DNA of 64,000 nt from Limnanthes douglasii subsp. nivea (taxonomy: Eukaryota > Streptophyta > Magnoliopsida > Brassicales > Limnanthaceae). Location of the stretch: NCBI GenBank assembly GCA_036936605.1, contig JAUPFV010000005.1:74412885-74476884 (forward strand). Reading direction: 5' to 3'. Shown piece after piece: positions 53,174 through 64,000 of this stretch; positions within the stretch are counted from its first letter, which is position 1, and every line of letters starts with the position of its first letter. The notes below the pieces were generated by a model. The model saw only the letters and a list, made by a program, of their open reading frames with translations, made no database searches and had not been told where the DNA came from. Position numbers and translations under genes: made by a program.

Positions 53174-56046
53174 ATGTTCACAGCAAGAACATCAGTGATC
53201 AAAGGCGGCTGGCTTAACCTCTCAGAATTGGAGAAAGCTCAAAGAGTTGAGAAGGAAAAAAAGACTTGCAGCAGGGCTTCCAGCGTCGCCTGTTGAGAAA
53301 CCAGCCCCTTCAATCGAAGAATCTGACAGAGGTTCATCTTCTTCTAAAGGTACAAAACCTAAAAAACTCTTTCAATCAACACTCTCCCCCATAGTATCTG
53401 GCTCTTCAGTTCAAGAGTCGATCCCTATTGTTGAACCGGGGGTCACTGCCACAAGTGTTAGGAAAAAATCCTCTTTTATTGCTATGGGGTCTGATTCTGA
53501 CCACTCCCCAGACAAATTAATCATGAAAAGACCAAGTAGGTTGGTTAAAGGACGTCCTTCTAAAAACACACCCTCGAAATCGGGGGCAAAAAATAGTGAA
53601 TCAGGGTCTGGGGCAACTATAAGGGCTCCCCGGGAGAGACCGTCAGGAATAGAAACCAGCAGCCCGCTACCCCCCAAGGAATCTTCTACCTCAGAAACTC
53701 AAATTGAGGTAAGAAGTCAAGTGAATTCGGACAGCCAACAGTCCGGAGGATCAGCTCTGCCAGGCCTCAATCCTCCCCGGACTATTTCTACTGAAGCTCC
53801 CCCAACGATTATGGAGGAGAGGATGGAGGACTCCACTGAGGAGGTTAGATTTGAGTCCGAGTCCTCCGGACAGGCTGAAACTGCTATCGTTGTTGCCAAG
53901 AAGGGCAAAAAGGACTTGTATCTAAGGCGTCCGGACCTGCCGGAGAGCCTTGAAGGGAGAGTGGGGTCATGCTTTCATAAGGTGGAGTTCAAGTATCTTT
54001 GGCTTTGTTGAAACCCAAGTACGCGTTCATCCATACTTCAGATCTGGGCAGATTGCGCACAAAGTGGGGAATCCCTGAGAACGTAAAAATAAGGATTCCC
54101 ATCGATCCAGAGACCCCGATGGATTGCAAAAGGAATGAGATAGTCTTCTTCACGGAGCTATTCAACTGGGGACTCAGGTTCCCACTGGACCCGGAGATAG
54201 TGCGCTATTTTCATCTAGTCAAACTCTACCCATCACAGTTAAGCCCCAATGGCTGGTTCACCTTGATGTCATGTATTATGGCGTCTAGGTTATCTGGAAT
54301 CCCTCTTCCTATGGAAGAGTTTGCAGCTGTGGCCAACTTGTGCAAACACCATCAGTTCCCCTTCTACCATTTCAACATGGGGAACGATCTAAAAGCTGTC
54401 GATGATCTCTTGGAGTCGGAGAGCAAATGGAGGAGCCAATTCTTATTTGTCAGTGGCTCATGGGAGAATGGCAAGAAAATCAAGGCCAAGGAGAATCCTA
54501 GCCTTCTTCGAAGCAAATGGAGGAGTGATCGTAAGTTTTTACTTTAAGCTTCTGTTCGAATCTCTCTTTTCTTCCAGTTTATGCTAATTAGTTTCTTTTC
54601 GTTTTAACAGAGCTGCCAAAGGAGTTCGGGGACTACCCAAAGACCGGACAGACTACCTGTGGCAAAATTAACGCTTGGGCTGCAGAGAACTGGGAGAACC
54701 GGTTCCATAAAGCCTTCACTGCTGGGAACTTAGCAAGGTCTCACCTGTGGAACACCACTGGTCGAAGAGACCTAACTTGGGAGGAGTTCTCCACCCAACC
54801 TGATGAAGACATCGTGCTGAGAAGGTCTCACGAACTGGATGGGACTCTCTTCCTTCCTGCCCGGGCCAAAGCCCCAAGTAAAATGAAGGGCAAGAAGAAG
54901 AAAGGCAAGAGGGCAGCAGGTGACGATGAGAAGGAGGCCCCAACAGATACAGAAGGACTGGCACAGACTCAGATTGATGCAGCCCTTCTACAGGTGGTGG
55001 AACAGGAGAGCGAGAAGCAGGAAGTGAACCTTCCTAAGCCTACAAGGGCCTCTAAGAGGACTCGCAAGCAAACAAGTGAGAGCGCTGACAGGGAGGCCAA
55101 GAAGAAGAAGTCTTCCCAAGGAGATGAAGTTGCTCTCCGGGACCCGGAGCCCTCTTTTCCTACTGACCCAACCTTGGCTGAAGAGATCCCAAGGGACTTG
55201 CACGGAGAGATCCAAAGGGAGTTTACTACAGATGAAGTTGAGAGGGGGGAGCTCAACTTAGATGAAATGGACATCACCGGTCTGGGTGGACTTGGTGAAT
55301 ATTTTCTTGGGCTGTCCAGAGACGAGTTTGCAGGGCCCTATGTCCCTCCAAGCAGCTCTAACACAGTTAATTTCAACGGTAAAACTTTTATGGTCTTCAG
55401 TGAGAGGGATGTTATAGCCCATTCTATCCTTAGCAACGTGCAACCAATACTTACCCTGGAAAGGCAAGTCCGGAGTCAGGCGGACACCATCAAAGAGCTC
55501 AAATCGGAGAAGGAAAAACTGTCCGAAGACCTCCGAGTTGCTGCCAATAAGGTTGATTTGCTCAAGGAGGCAAATGATCAGCTAAAGAAGAATCAAGATG
55601 AAAGTAATACAAAAGCTGCTTCCTTAGAAGAGACCGTAAAAGATCTCCGGGCTAAGCTGTCCGAATTAGAGAAGGACCTGACAGCCTCAAGAGGAGAAAC
55701 TGCAGCAAAGGAGAAGCTTGTCACCAACCTGACCACTGACAAACTTGCTTTAGAGAATGCAGTGACTCAGGCTGTTGAAGAGAAAGCTGCTTTGGTGAGG
55801 GATCAAGAGGCCACAATCAAAGCCAAGATTAATGCTTATGTCAGGGAGATGATACGGAGTGAAGAATTAATGATTGAAAAAGTGAAGTCTGATATGGTCC
55901 TCCTGTTTCACGAAAAATTACCGAAGAGGAGACTAGGGGACTTATGGCGCTATGTGGATGACGATGATCTCCCATACTGGACCATGGTTGACGATGAGAG
56001 GTACTCCGGTGAGTCCTCGTCTGGTGATGAAGAGGAAACCGGATAG
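53174..56046 (+). pseudogene. Antisense accessory gene of element Z (Transposase_28-like), frameshifted
   Basis: ATG 53174 opens a short frame (WLNLSELEKAQRVEKE) that shifts at a run of A near 53256-53262 into a Ser/Pro/Lys-rich frame (to 54011). It shifts again near 53945-53990 into the conserved domain: VKIRIPIDPETP, FFTELFNWGLRFPLDPE, LSPNGWFTLMSCIMASRLSG. Exon 1 ends at 54530; intron 54531-54610 (GTAAGT...TTTTAACAG, phase 1) is followed by exon 2 with NWENRFHKAF and LPARAKAPSK. Then come a basic stretch, a long coiled coil (about 55460-55830) and LGDLWRYVDDDD near the end. Stop TAG 56044-56046; the frame stays open beyond it to TAA about 56160. Homologous to 31747-34377. Confidence 0.85.
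54531..54610 (+). other. Intron in the antisense gene of element Z
   Basis: GATC|GTAAGT donor and TCGTTTTAACAG| acceptor, 80 nt, phase 1. It links the frame ending at 54547 with the frame open from before 54814, at the same protein position as the element-Y intron. Confidence 0.85.
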
Positions 56047-56160
56047 AGTCCAGGTGAGGAAGAGATTGATCCCAAGGGTAAGAAGATAGTCGAGGAGAAG
56101 AGCGACATCAAGGGCAAGAAAACAGATGAGAGTGAGCCATCTTCAAAGGCTCAACCTTAA

Positions 56161-56610
56161 TTTATAATTTGTTTTGTTTATCTTTTGTTTGAACTAAAGT
56201 CCTTGGAAGGCCAAGGCACTTTTTGTGATGGTGTCCGTATTATTCGGACAGATTTTTGTACTGTGCCCAAACTTGCTTAAAAAGTCCTTGGAAGGCCAAG
56301 GCAGTTTTAAATTGTTGAATGAATATCTTATTTTGCTCAACCATCCTCTTCTTTCATCATTTGTTTAAATAGCTGGAGTTTAAGTAGTTTTATTGTATTG
56401 TGAGAGCATTAAGACTCTCCGGCTAGAATTTAAATAGCCCTTAGACCTTTTAACCCGGGTAGTATGATAAGAGACAAAGTTTTGAAAATACTTAGAGAAT
56501 TTTGAAGAAGGCATCAAGTTTATTGAAAGCTCTTCGTGCCACCGAAGAGGGGAAGGTATGCCCCCAAATATTTACATGGATGTTTAAACAAGTAAATATT
56601 TACACAAGTT
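56161..56610. repeat. Convergent 3' spacer of element Z
   Basis: Between the antisense gene and the end of pol. AAAGTCCTTGGAAGGCCAAG (then GCA) occurs twice (about 56200 and 56281), an 80-bp tandem unit. No gene. Confidence 0.75.
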
Positions 56611-57902
56611 TTATTCCAAGTACATTCGTAGGTGTTCAATATTCCAAGGGTGAGTTAAAACCCTGCCATCTTTGTCTTCCAACCAGTATGTCCCAGGCTT
56701 GATTCTTTCAACCACAGTATATGGACCCTCCCAAGTTGGGGCCAGTTTTCCGAAGAGCTTTTCCTTAGTATGCAAGAAAACTTTTCTCAATACTTTATCT
56801 CCTGGTTGAAAATCCCTTCTTTTAACTTTAGAAGCAAACCTGCTTCTCATCAAGCCCTGATAGTGTGCCATTCTAAGATGAGCTTTTACCCGTCTTTCTT
56901 CGATCAAATCAAGCTGATTTCTAATTGTCATCTCATTAGCCTGTCCGGAGAAGTTATGAACACGAAAGGAGGGGAGTGTCTTCTCTATGGGAGCTACTGC
57001 ATCCATTCCATAGACCAAGGCAAAAGGGGATTCTTGTGTTGCAGCCCCAGGTGTTGTTCGGTAGGCCCATAAGACTTCTTGTAAATAACTAGGCCACTTC
57101 CCAGCAGCTCCTTCTAAATTCTTCTTTAAACCGGACAGTATCGTTCTATTAGCCACTTCAACTTGCCCATTGGCTTGAGGGTGGAAAGGTGAAGAAAAGC
57201 AGTGCTGAATACCTCTTGAGGCACATAAGCTCTCCATCTCTTTATTATCAAACTGTGGCCCATTGTCTGTTGTTATTTTCTGGGGGACACCAAATCTGTA
57301 ACATATGTTGGACAGAATGAATTTTATGACAGCTTTCGAGGTTGTTCCTGCCAAGGGAGCTGCTTCTACCCACTTTGAAAAGTAGTCAATGGCCACAATT
57401 ATAGTTTTACGCCCTCCGGACGCCACAGGGAGAGGCCCAACTAAGTCCAATCCCCATCGAGCAAAAGGGATGGGCTCAGAAATTGACTCCAAGGGAATGG
57501 CTGGTACATGAATTTCATTGCTGTACCTCTGGCATGGGTCACACCTTCGTACCAGTTCCTTAGCATCTTTCATAATTGATGGCCAATAGTATCCGGAGAG
57601 TAGCACCCTTCTTGTTAAAGCTCTAAATCCACAATGGGCTGATCCCTCACCATCATGCAATTCGGAGAGAACTATTTGTGACTCATGATCCCCTAAACAA
57701 CGTAGGAGAGGTTTGCTATAGGATTTTTTGTATAATACTTCTCTTAACATAAGGAAACCACGAGCCCTGTGCTTCAATGTTCTGGCTTGTGATTTATTCA
57801 AGGGCACGATACCACCGGACAGATATTGCACAAGAGGAGACCTCCAATCTTGAGGCTGATTTACTTGTATTTCAAAGACTTCCTCTTTTTCACCTTTATC
57901 GA
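56611..57902 (-). pseudogene. pol of element Z, integrase part
   Basis: Same frame as the upstream pol part but separated from it by TAA 57905-57903. Integrase zinc region HDGEGSAHCG...CDPC; catalytic triad in WGLDLVG, TDNGPQFD and NGQVEV; C-terminal region ending WNIEHLRMYLE at 56614. All catalytic residues are kept. The single stop would leave this copy without integrase unless read through. Confidence 0.92.
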
Positions 57903-59898
57903 GTTAAATAGAAGGGCTTTCGAGCACATGGATCCATGGGTAGGACTCCGTATATGCTATCGTTGCCAGTGAGTCTGCTAGCTCATTCTCTGCCCGGGGG
58001 ATGTGCTCATAGACAACAGCTTTAAATTTCAACGCTTCATTTTTGAGGAGGAGTAAATACTTGATCAATTGTTCCTTTCTAGCTTCTGATAGGCCCAAGG
58101 CGTGGTGGACTAGCAACTGGGAGTCACTTAGTAGCTTGACTCTTTTAGATCCACAAATGTAGGCCAATTTCAACCCAGCTATGGCTGCCTCGTATTCGGA
58201 CTCATTATTGGATGCCCTGAAAGCAAAACAAATAGCTTGGAACATGTTGTCCCCGTAGGGGGAAGTGAGACACATTCCTGCCCCAGATCCCATGGTACTG
58301 GATCCTCCGTCTGTTCGGACAATCCACACTTTTATGTCTTTTGAATCAGCAGGTTGTTCTGAATCCCTATCAGAATGGAACTCAACTAGAAAGTCAGCCA
58401 CAGCTTGAGCTTTTATTGCTGTTCGGGGAGCAAAGTCTATGTCGAAGTCCCCCAATTCTACTGACCACTTTGTCATTCTGCTCGAAATGTCTGCTTTTTG
58501 AAGGACATTCTTTAAAGGGAAAGAAGTCCAGACAACGATAGGATGTGCCTGGAAGTAGGGCCTCATTTTTCTTGCAGCTATCACCAAGGCCAATGCCAGT
58601 TTTTCGAGTTTCAAGTAACGCCTTTCAGCATCAATCAAGCTTTTGCTGATGTAGTACACTAGGTGAGGATACCCATCAACCTCCCTTACTAACACAACAC
58701 TGATGGCACAACTTGAAACAGCCAGATATACAAAAAGAGTCTCCCCATCGACTGGTTTAAACAAGGTCTTGGGAGAGGACAGATGCTTCTTGATTTCATT
58801 GAATGCCTCATCACAGTGTGGTGTCCATTCAAACCCCTTTGCACCCTTCAAGGTTTGAAAGAATGGAGCACATCTGTCCGAAGACCTGGAGATGAATCTG
58901 TTCAAGGCAGTCAATCTCCCTGTTAATCGTTGTACTTCTTTAATGTTTCGAGGAGGCTCCATTTGGAACAAAGCATCGAGTTGGTCCGGGTCGGGCTGTA
59001 TTCCATGCTCACTTATGATATACCCTAAGAACTTCCCGGACTGCACTCCGAACACACACTTTTCAGGGTTTAATTTTAAATTCACTTTGACCAAGTTGGC
59101 AAAAGTCTCTTGGAGGTCGGACAAGTGCAACTGCTCATCCACGCTTTTCACCATCATATCGTCAATGTAAACCTCCATATTTCTTCCAATTTGATCAGCA
59201 AATGCCTTATTGACTAACCTTTGATAAGTAGCCCCAGCATTTTTCAAGCCAAAGGGCATCACCTTGTAGGAGTGTAAACCTCTATCAGTGACAAAAGTGG
59301 TATGCTCTTGATCTTTTGGATCCACCTGGATCTGATTGTACCCGGAGAAGGCATCCATGAAGGAGAGAAGCTTGTTCCCAGAAGTAGAGTCTACTAACTG
59401 ATCTATCCGGGGAACCGGATACAAGTCTTTTGGGCAAGCTCGATTGAGGTCTGTGAAGTCAATGCACATACGCCATTTACCATTCTTCTTTTTCACCAAG
59501 ACAGGATTGGCAGTCCACAAAGGGTACTGAGATTCTTTAATATGCCCCATCTTTGTGAGTCTGTCAACCTCTTGTACAATGACATCAGCCTTTTCTTTTG
59601 AGAAAGCTCTCCTTTTTTGTACCACTGGTGCCACATCTCTCCGGACAGATAGGTGATGGGAAATCACCTCTGATGGAACTCCAGTAACATCAGCGTTGCA
59701 CCAAGCAAAAACATGCTGATGGTCTTTCAAGAATTTCAACATTCCTTCTTTCAGTATTGGTGGCATTTTGGACCCTATCTTGACGCTTTTTCCTTCTTCC
59801 AAGCAGTGTGTCTCAACCTCTTCAATCGGAATCAACACTCCGGGGGTCTCTCTGGGGTCATCAATTTCACCCTCACCCCCAAAAAGGCCCTCAAACTG
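57903..59898 (-). CDS. pol of element Z, RT and two RNase H domains
   Basis: Continues the gag-pro frame after TAG 59901-59899; no ATG near the start. RT with MCIDFTDLN and YIDDMMVKS (near 59165). Native RNase H has VYLAVSSCAISVVL, with Ala in place of the first catalytic Asp. Archaeal-type RNase H has RTDGGSS (near 58320), NNESEYEAA and SDSQLL. It ends with the block LESPSI followed by TAA at 57905-57903. In element Y the homologous block continues into integrase, so the stop is probably a mutation. Confidence 0.92.
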
Positions 59899-62241
59899 CT
59901 ATTGATCGTTTATACGGACTGCCCCCAGCGTTCGTGGAGCCAAGGCAGTGGCATAGCATTCTCTTGCAACCTTTTGGCTGCTCCGGACAACCCCAACCTG
60001 TCCCTGAACAACATACTTTAGACACTGATGGACTGTCGAAGCCACTGCATGCATCCTAGAGAGCCAAGACCTCCCTAGAATAACATTATAACAGGTGGGA
60101 CAATCCACCACAATGAAGAGTATTCTGACCGTTTTCTTGAAAGGGCCCCTGCCCAACAACACTTCTTCTTCAAACTCCCCGATCACATCGGCTGAGCTGC
60201 CCGTGAAGCCCACGATTGACCTGTCTGACTTTTGAATTACAGCTGGATTTTTCATTTTCTTGTAAGTGTCTAGAAAAAGGATATTGGCAGAACTTCCAGT
60301 ATCTACCAGAATTCGCCTTATCTCATTGCCCCCTACTGATGCTCCTATAACAACAGCATCCTCATGAGGGCCATCAATGTCTCTTAAATCATCCCCATCA
60401 AAGACAATGAATGGGAATGAAGTCGATGATTGATAAGAGGTCATGCCCCCTTCTAGCTGGGAAGCCAAATTATGAACATGCCTTTTTCTTGACGAAGTGG
60501 TAGGAGCCGTTACAGTGTCCCCTCCGAAAATTGTCAGTGACTCAAAGAATTTAATGAGCCCGGAGACCGATCTGGAACGCTCCTCTATAGCACCCACTCC
60601 GTTTCTTGTTGGATCAGGATCCAAGTATTCAGATTCCACATCAAACCTTTCAACTATTACCATAGCCCCCTCCGGGGCAGCATTAACCGGACCAGCCCGG
60701 TGAGTGTTGTCAGGCCTGTTGCCTCCTTTTCTTTTAACGTATGCACCCAACTTCCCCCTTTCAATCAAATTTTGCACCTCTTGTTTCAACGCTATGCAAT
60801 CATCAGTGGTATGGCCAATATCATTGTGGTATTGGCAAAAGGAGTTATTACGATGCTCTCTAGGAGACTGTAAGGTTGTCGGTCTCCGGTAGTGTACCTC
60901 ATCTTTTGTTTTATCAAAAATGGTGGCCACGCTTTCTTTAAGTTCTGCGAACCACTCTGGTTGGACCCATGGCCCTCTTTTGTTTCTGGATTGCTGACTT
61001 TGAGCAGGAGCAGCTGGCTGGGACTGAGCTTTTCCCCTACCATGCCCCTGTACGGTTTCTCTTGCTCTATTCCCGGATTGGTTTTGATTTGGAGTTGGTG
61101 CCACCGGGGTGGATCTCACCTGTCTGTGCACCCTGGTCTTTTTTGTTTCATCAACATTTATTTGCTTGCCAACTTGATTCAGCAATCCTCCCCAGGTCAT
61201 GGCTTTCTTCCTGGTCACCGAATCAGCCAGGTTGCCTGGGTTCAAACCTTGTCTTATGGATACTATTGCCACCTGTTTGAAGCAATCAGCCAACCCATTC
61301 TTTGTGTTTACAAAACGACTTATGTACTCCTTTAACGACTCATTTGGCTCTTGGGCACAATGGATTATTGTGTCTCCATTGCCCTTCAGCTCCTTACTCC
61401 CCACAAGCTGCCTTCGAAAGGCCACCCAAAAAGTATCAAAGTCTTTAATACAACCCTGAGGCAGGCTGTTGTACCATTTCAGAGCACTCCCCGTAAAAGA
61501 TTGGGAGAATGCCCTACAGAGTAGTTTATCATCATCATCAAAGTTCATCATGAAGTTCTTGAATTTCTCCAGATGATTGTCCGGATCAGTACTGCCATCA
61601 TACTTCTCCATCTTAGTACTGTCAAACCTCTTAGGGAGGTTTCCGGACAGGATTTTAGAAGACAGTGGAGACTGCCTCCAATTCCTCCCACGACTGAACA
61701 CGGTATCCTCATTAGGAGTTGCAAAGATACCTGGCTCATCGTGGAAAGCAAAAGGATCCATCAACATCTTGTCCGTATACCTCCGGTGGTGAGATGACCC
61801 TTTTCCAATATGCCTTTTCATTCTTCCATGGTGATCTCTTTTTATGGAATACTTTTTAACTTGCTTTTGTTTCTTCTTGGTTCGTCCCTCATCACTGCTA
61901 GAGGACAAGGACTTTTCATTTCCCTCACTGTCCGAAGAGCTGTCCGAAGACTCTGAACTCGAGTCAGAACTCTCCACAGGCTTGGACCAGTGAGACTTTT
62001 TAGAGCTGGCATGCGTCTTCTTAGTGCTCACATGAGTTTTGGAAACCTCATGCTCCCTTGGGTTATCGGTGTGGTGAGCAGCTGATGCTTTGGATTTCTC
62101 TTTCACGCCCATCTTGGCCTTTTCAGCCCTCAGAGCTTCTATCTCAAGTTTTAACCTGTCGCGCTCTTGGACAGTATACTCATCGTTCTCTTCCACCACT
62201 TCGAGCAAAGCTGGTGGAAGCTCTGGATTATCCGGATTCAT
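59899..62241 (-). CDS. gag-protease of element Z
   Basis: 780 aa from ATG 62241 to TAG 59901-59899. N terminus acidic with a short coiled coil (ERDRLKLEIEALRAEKAKM), then a Ser/Lys-rich region. Gag core at about residues 205-320 (YDGSTDPDNHLEKF, DDKLLCRAF...LKWYNSLPQG). Zinc-knuckle-like CQYHNDIGHTTDDC near residue 465. Protease DTGSSANILF near residue 645. The stop context is CAA TAG CAG TTT, close to the tobamovirus readthrough consensus; pol follows in the same frame. Confidence 0.95.
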   Translation of the reverse strand: MNPDNPELPPALLEVVEENDEYTVQERDRLKLEIEALRAEKAKMGVKEKSKASAAHHTDNPREHEVSKTHVSTKKTHASSKKSHWSKPVESSDSSSESSDSSSDSEGNEKSLSSSSDEGRTKKKQKQVKKYSIKRDHHGRMKRHIGKGSSHHRRYTDKMLMDPFAFHDEPGIFATPNEDTVFSRGRNWRQSPLSSKILSGNLPKRFDSTKMEKYDGSTDPDNHLEKFKNFMMNFDDDDKLLCRAFSQSFTGSALKWYNSLPQGCIKDFDTFWVAFRRQLVGSKELKGNGDTIIHCAQEPNESLKEYISRFVNTKNGLADCFKQVAIVSIRQGLNPGNLADSVTRKKAMTWGGLLNQVGKQINVDETKKTRVHRQVRSTPVAPTPNQNQSGNRARETVQGHGRGKAQSQPAAPAQSQQSRNKRGPWVQPEWFAELKESVATIFDKTKDEVHYRRPTTLQSPREHRNNSFCQYHNDIGHTTDDCIALKQEVQNLIERGKLGAYVKRKGGNRPDNTHRAGPVNAAPEGAMVIVERFDVESEYLDPDPTRNGVGAIEERSRSVSGLIKFFESLTIFGGDTVTAPTTSSRKRHVHNLASQLEGGMTSYQSSTSFPFIVFDGDDLRDIDGPHEDAVVIGASVGGNEIRRILVDTGSSANILFLDTYKKMKNPAVIQKSDRSIVGFTGSSADVIGEFEEEVLLGRGPFKKTVRILFIVVDCPTCYNVILGRSWLSRMHAVASTVHQCLKYVVQGQVGVVRSSQKVARECYATALAPRTLGAVRINDQ

Positions 62242-62292
62242 TCGGACAGAATTTCTTTACTTGGTTTCGAATACTTGATTCAGGCACCGTCG

Positions 62293-62312
62293 CCTCCCAC
62301 TGTGGTCACCAA
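62293..62312 (-). promoter_or_regulatory. Primer-binding site of element Z
   Basis: On the minus strand TTGGTGACCACAGTGGGAGG, two bases after the 5' LTR. It is nearly identical to the site of decayed element 1. Confidence 0.75.
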
Positions 62313-62314
62313 TT

Positions 62315-62750
62315 TGGTGAGGATAAAAGTAGCCTGAGGGTAGGCTGGTAATTTCAAGCGGAGTTTTAAGGCGGTGTGAGGGTGTTTAAGGGTGTTTCAA
62401 AGTGTTTTAAATGTGGAGAGAGAATTAAGCAGCTTGGCAGCAGTTAATTTTTCTTACCCATAGTTAATGCTGGTGGTTGGGTATTTATAGTATGAAATTT
62501 GGGCCCTTATGGGCTTTCGGGTCAAGTTTAATGGACCCGGGTCATGTTTAAAGACCCATGAGTTCTAAGCAGGAGGACAGGTAGCTTAGTCAAGAAGTGT
62601 TTAGGTTTTTTAGTACTTTTGTCATAGTTCGAATAGCTTTAGGCTCACAGTGTTCGAAGTCACCTGTCCGGTTTAAATATCTTGTCCGGTTTTCGGAGAG
62701 ATTTACATTGGGCTGCCCTTCCGGGGAGCACTTCGAATTCAGACTCATCA
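62315..62750 (-). repeat. 5' LTR of element Z (436 bp)
   Basis: Plus-strand TGGTGAGGATAAAAG...AGACTCATCA. Minus-strand TATAAATA at 62482-62489 is the likely promoter of the full-length RNA. Six transitions separate it from 52299-52734. Confidence 0.93.
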
Positions 62751-63399
62751 AGACACATCCTATATGGACTAGATAAAGCTCATCTTTTGAAGAGGAAATA
62801 CTGGGACATAGATAGTAAAATTGGGTCATTTATTGGGTGTATGAATCATCTAAGAATTCATATAGCTCATGTATCTCTCAGTTGGTTATGTCCTAAGTTA
62901 GGTCGTTTTAAGCTTAACACGGATGATGCTTGTAGTGAATTTGGGAAATGTTATGGTGGTGGATTAATGAGAGATAGTTTTGGTAAGATTCTCTTTAGTT
63001 ATGGGTGAGTCTATGGTAAAGGAAGCCCGATTGTTGCTAAAACCAGAGCCATGTTGGATGGACTTCACATTATTTTCTCTAAAGGCATCAATATGTTTGA
63101 TATTAAAAACAGATTCAAGAATTCTGGCTGAAATGATCCTTTCAGGAAGGTCTCCATGGTATCTCAAAGATTTAATAAGCTGCTGTCATAAACTTGTCTC
63201 ATCAAATATGAAATTATTCATATCTTCAGAGAACAGAATGAAGCAGTGGATTGGTTAGCAAAATCAACCCTCAAATCTAACAAAAGCTTGGATTTCGAAG
63301 AAAAATGGGCTCCTGTTAGACTAAATTTCTTTTCTCGAAGGATTGAGGTTGAGTTATCTGGAAATCAACCTCAATTCTTAGTAATTGAAGAAATTTAGC
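62751..63399 (+). pseudogene. LINE 2 ORF2, C-terminal RNase H part
   Basis: Resumes LINE 2: RHILYGLDKAHLLK, then the RNase H block FKLNTDDACSEFGK...GGGLMRDSFGKIL. After a stop near 63005-63010 and frame changes, LKTDSRILAEMI and NEAVDWLAKSTLKS follow, ending at TAG about 63397-63399. AGACA at 62751-62755 is the right copy of the element-Z target duplication. Confidence 0.85.
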
Positions 63400-64000
63400 T
63401 TGGTGGAGCGTTAATCTTATCCGAATTTGAAGAAACTTTTGTAATTGAAGAAATTTGTGATTTCCTACTGCATGCCCGAATTTGTTCTTTGGACTTAATG
63501 TGGTTGATTTGGTGAACTTGGGTTAGAAATCGTTGGCTGAAGTTGGAGGCTTTATGTAGAAGTACGGAGGTGGTAAGCTAAGCTGAGGCGTCTATGAAGG
63601 TTTTGCTCAAAATTTGGGTTTGGCGATGAGGGGGGAAGGAGAGGTCGATTGTAAAGAAGTTGTGTAGTTAGGGTTTGTTTTCTGTAATTGAAGATTTTCA
63701 GTTTGTGTTGTGTATCAAACTGTGTACAGCGTGTAAGTCTTTTTCAACTGTGTAATATATATCTTAATTTTAGACTTAAAAAAAGAATAAAAATAAAAAA
63801 TGTTAAATTATAAAATTAAAAATGGGATCAAAATCGAAAAACTATTTGTGTAAATTTTTCCAAGTTGATTTTGGCTGTGTACGAAAAAAATACAATATAT
63901 ATTAAATTTATAATTTTGCCAAGTTCAGACATGACCGATGATTTTGAAGTCGAAATAATAATAATAAAAATATAGTCGATGGATCATTTCATGATTTAAG
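63400..64000. other. Gene-free right flank
   Basis: LINE trailer and AT-rich DNA. No gene, tail or repeat recognised. Confidence 0.5.

Larger units (their letters stand above)
52299..62750 (-). mobile_element. Tat-lineage LTR retrotransposon, element Z
   Basis: 10,452 bp on the minus strand with 436-bp LTRs, primer-binding site, gag-pro, pol, plus-strand antisense gene and polypurine tract. The LTRs differ at 6 positions (1.4%), all transitions. With commonly assumed plant rates of 0.7-1.3 x 10^-8 per site per year this gives roughly 0.5-1 million years. Pol carries one stop (57903-57905) and the antisense gene two frameshifts, so this copy is probably non-autonomous. It interrupts LINE 2. 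Sequence identity with element Y is low, so it is a different family of the same lineage. Confidence 0.95.

Overview
The window is nuclear DNA of a flowering plant, probably a eudicot. Evidence: plant-type Ty3/gypsy Tat-lineage retrotransposons with a second, archaeal-type RNase H; plant L1-type LINEs; FAR1/MULE and plant-mobile-domain (PMD) genes; and one spliced nuclear gene with a plastid-transit-like N terminus. The species cannot be named from the sequence. Almost everything else is transposable-element DNA, much of it nested.

Layout. 1-9.8 kb: decayed Tat-like element 1 (+), gag-pro-pol at 1.5-7.1 kb, a ~60-bp tandem array, then a broken antisense gene (8.0-9.8 kb, -). 10.5-18.8 kb: decayed Tat-like element 2 (-), with its antisense gene on + (10.5-12.7 kb) and a 425-bp hairpin MITE (13325-13749) just past its pol. 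19.65-35.65 kb: LINE 1 (+), split by a very young, structurally complete Tat element 'Y' (24678-35230; no LTR difference seen; AAGTA target duplication). 36.6-46.3 kb: a DNA-transposon district. It holds a FAR1/MULE fragment, PMD copies in both orientations, a SANT-like ORF, two convergent paralogous small ORFs of unknown family, and a MULE-OTU gene (-) lacking its catalytic core. 46.4-48.4 kb: the one ordinary gene, two exons encoding about 138 aa. 49.9-63.4 kb: LINE 2 (+), split by Tat element 'Z' (52299-62750, -; LTRs differ at 6 of 436 positions).

How parts work together. Each Tat element has the same plan: LTR, primer-binding site, gag-protease, stop codon, RT-RNaseH-aRNaseH-integrase, tandem-repeat spacer, convergent antisense gene (Pfam 'putative gypsy type transposon' family), polypurine tract, LTR. 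In elements 1, Y and Z the gag-pro/pol stop lies at the same codon; in Y it is TAG-CAA-TTA, a tobamovirus-type leaky context. In Y and Z the antisense gene has its own TATA box about 110-120 bp before its ATG and a phase-1 intron at the same place, so it looks like an independently expressed, spliced gene carried inside the retrotransposon.

Best leads: the conserved leaky stop, the intron-bearing antisense gene, the two convergent small paralogues at 40.8-42.0 kb, and the CG-rich repeats filling the first intron of two MULE genes.
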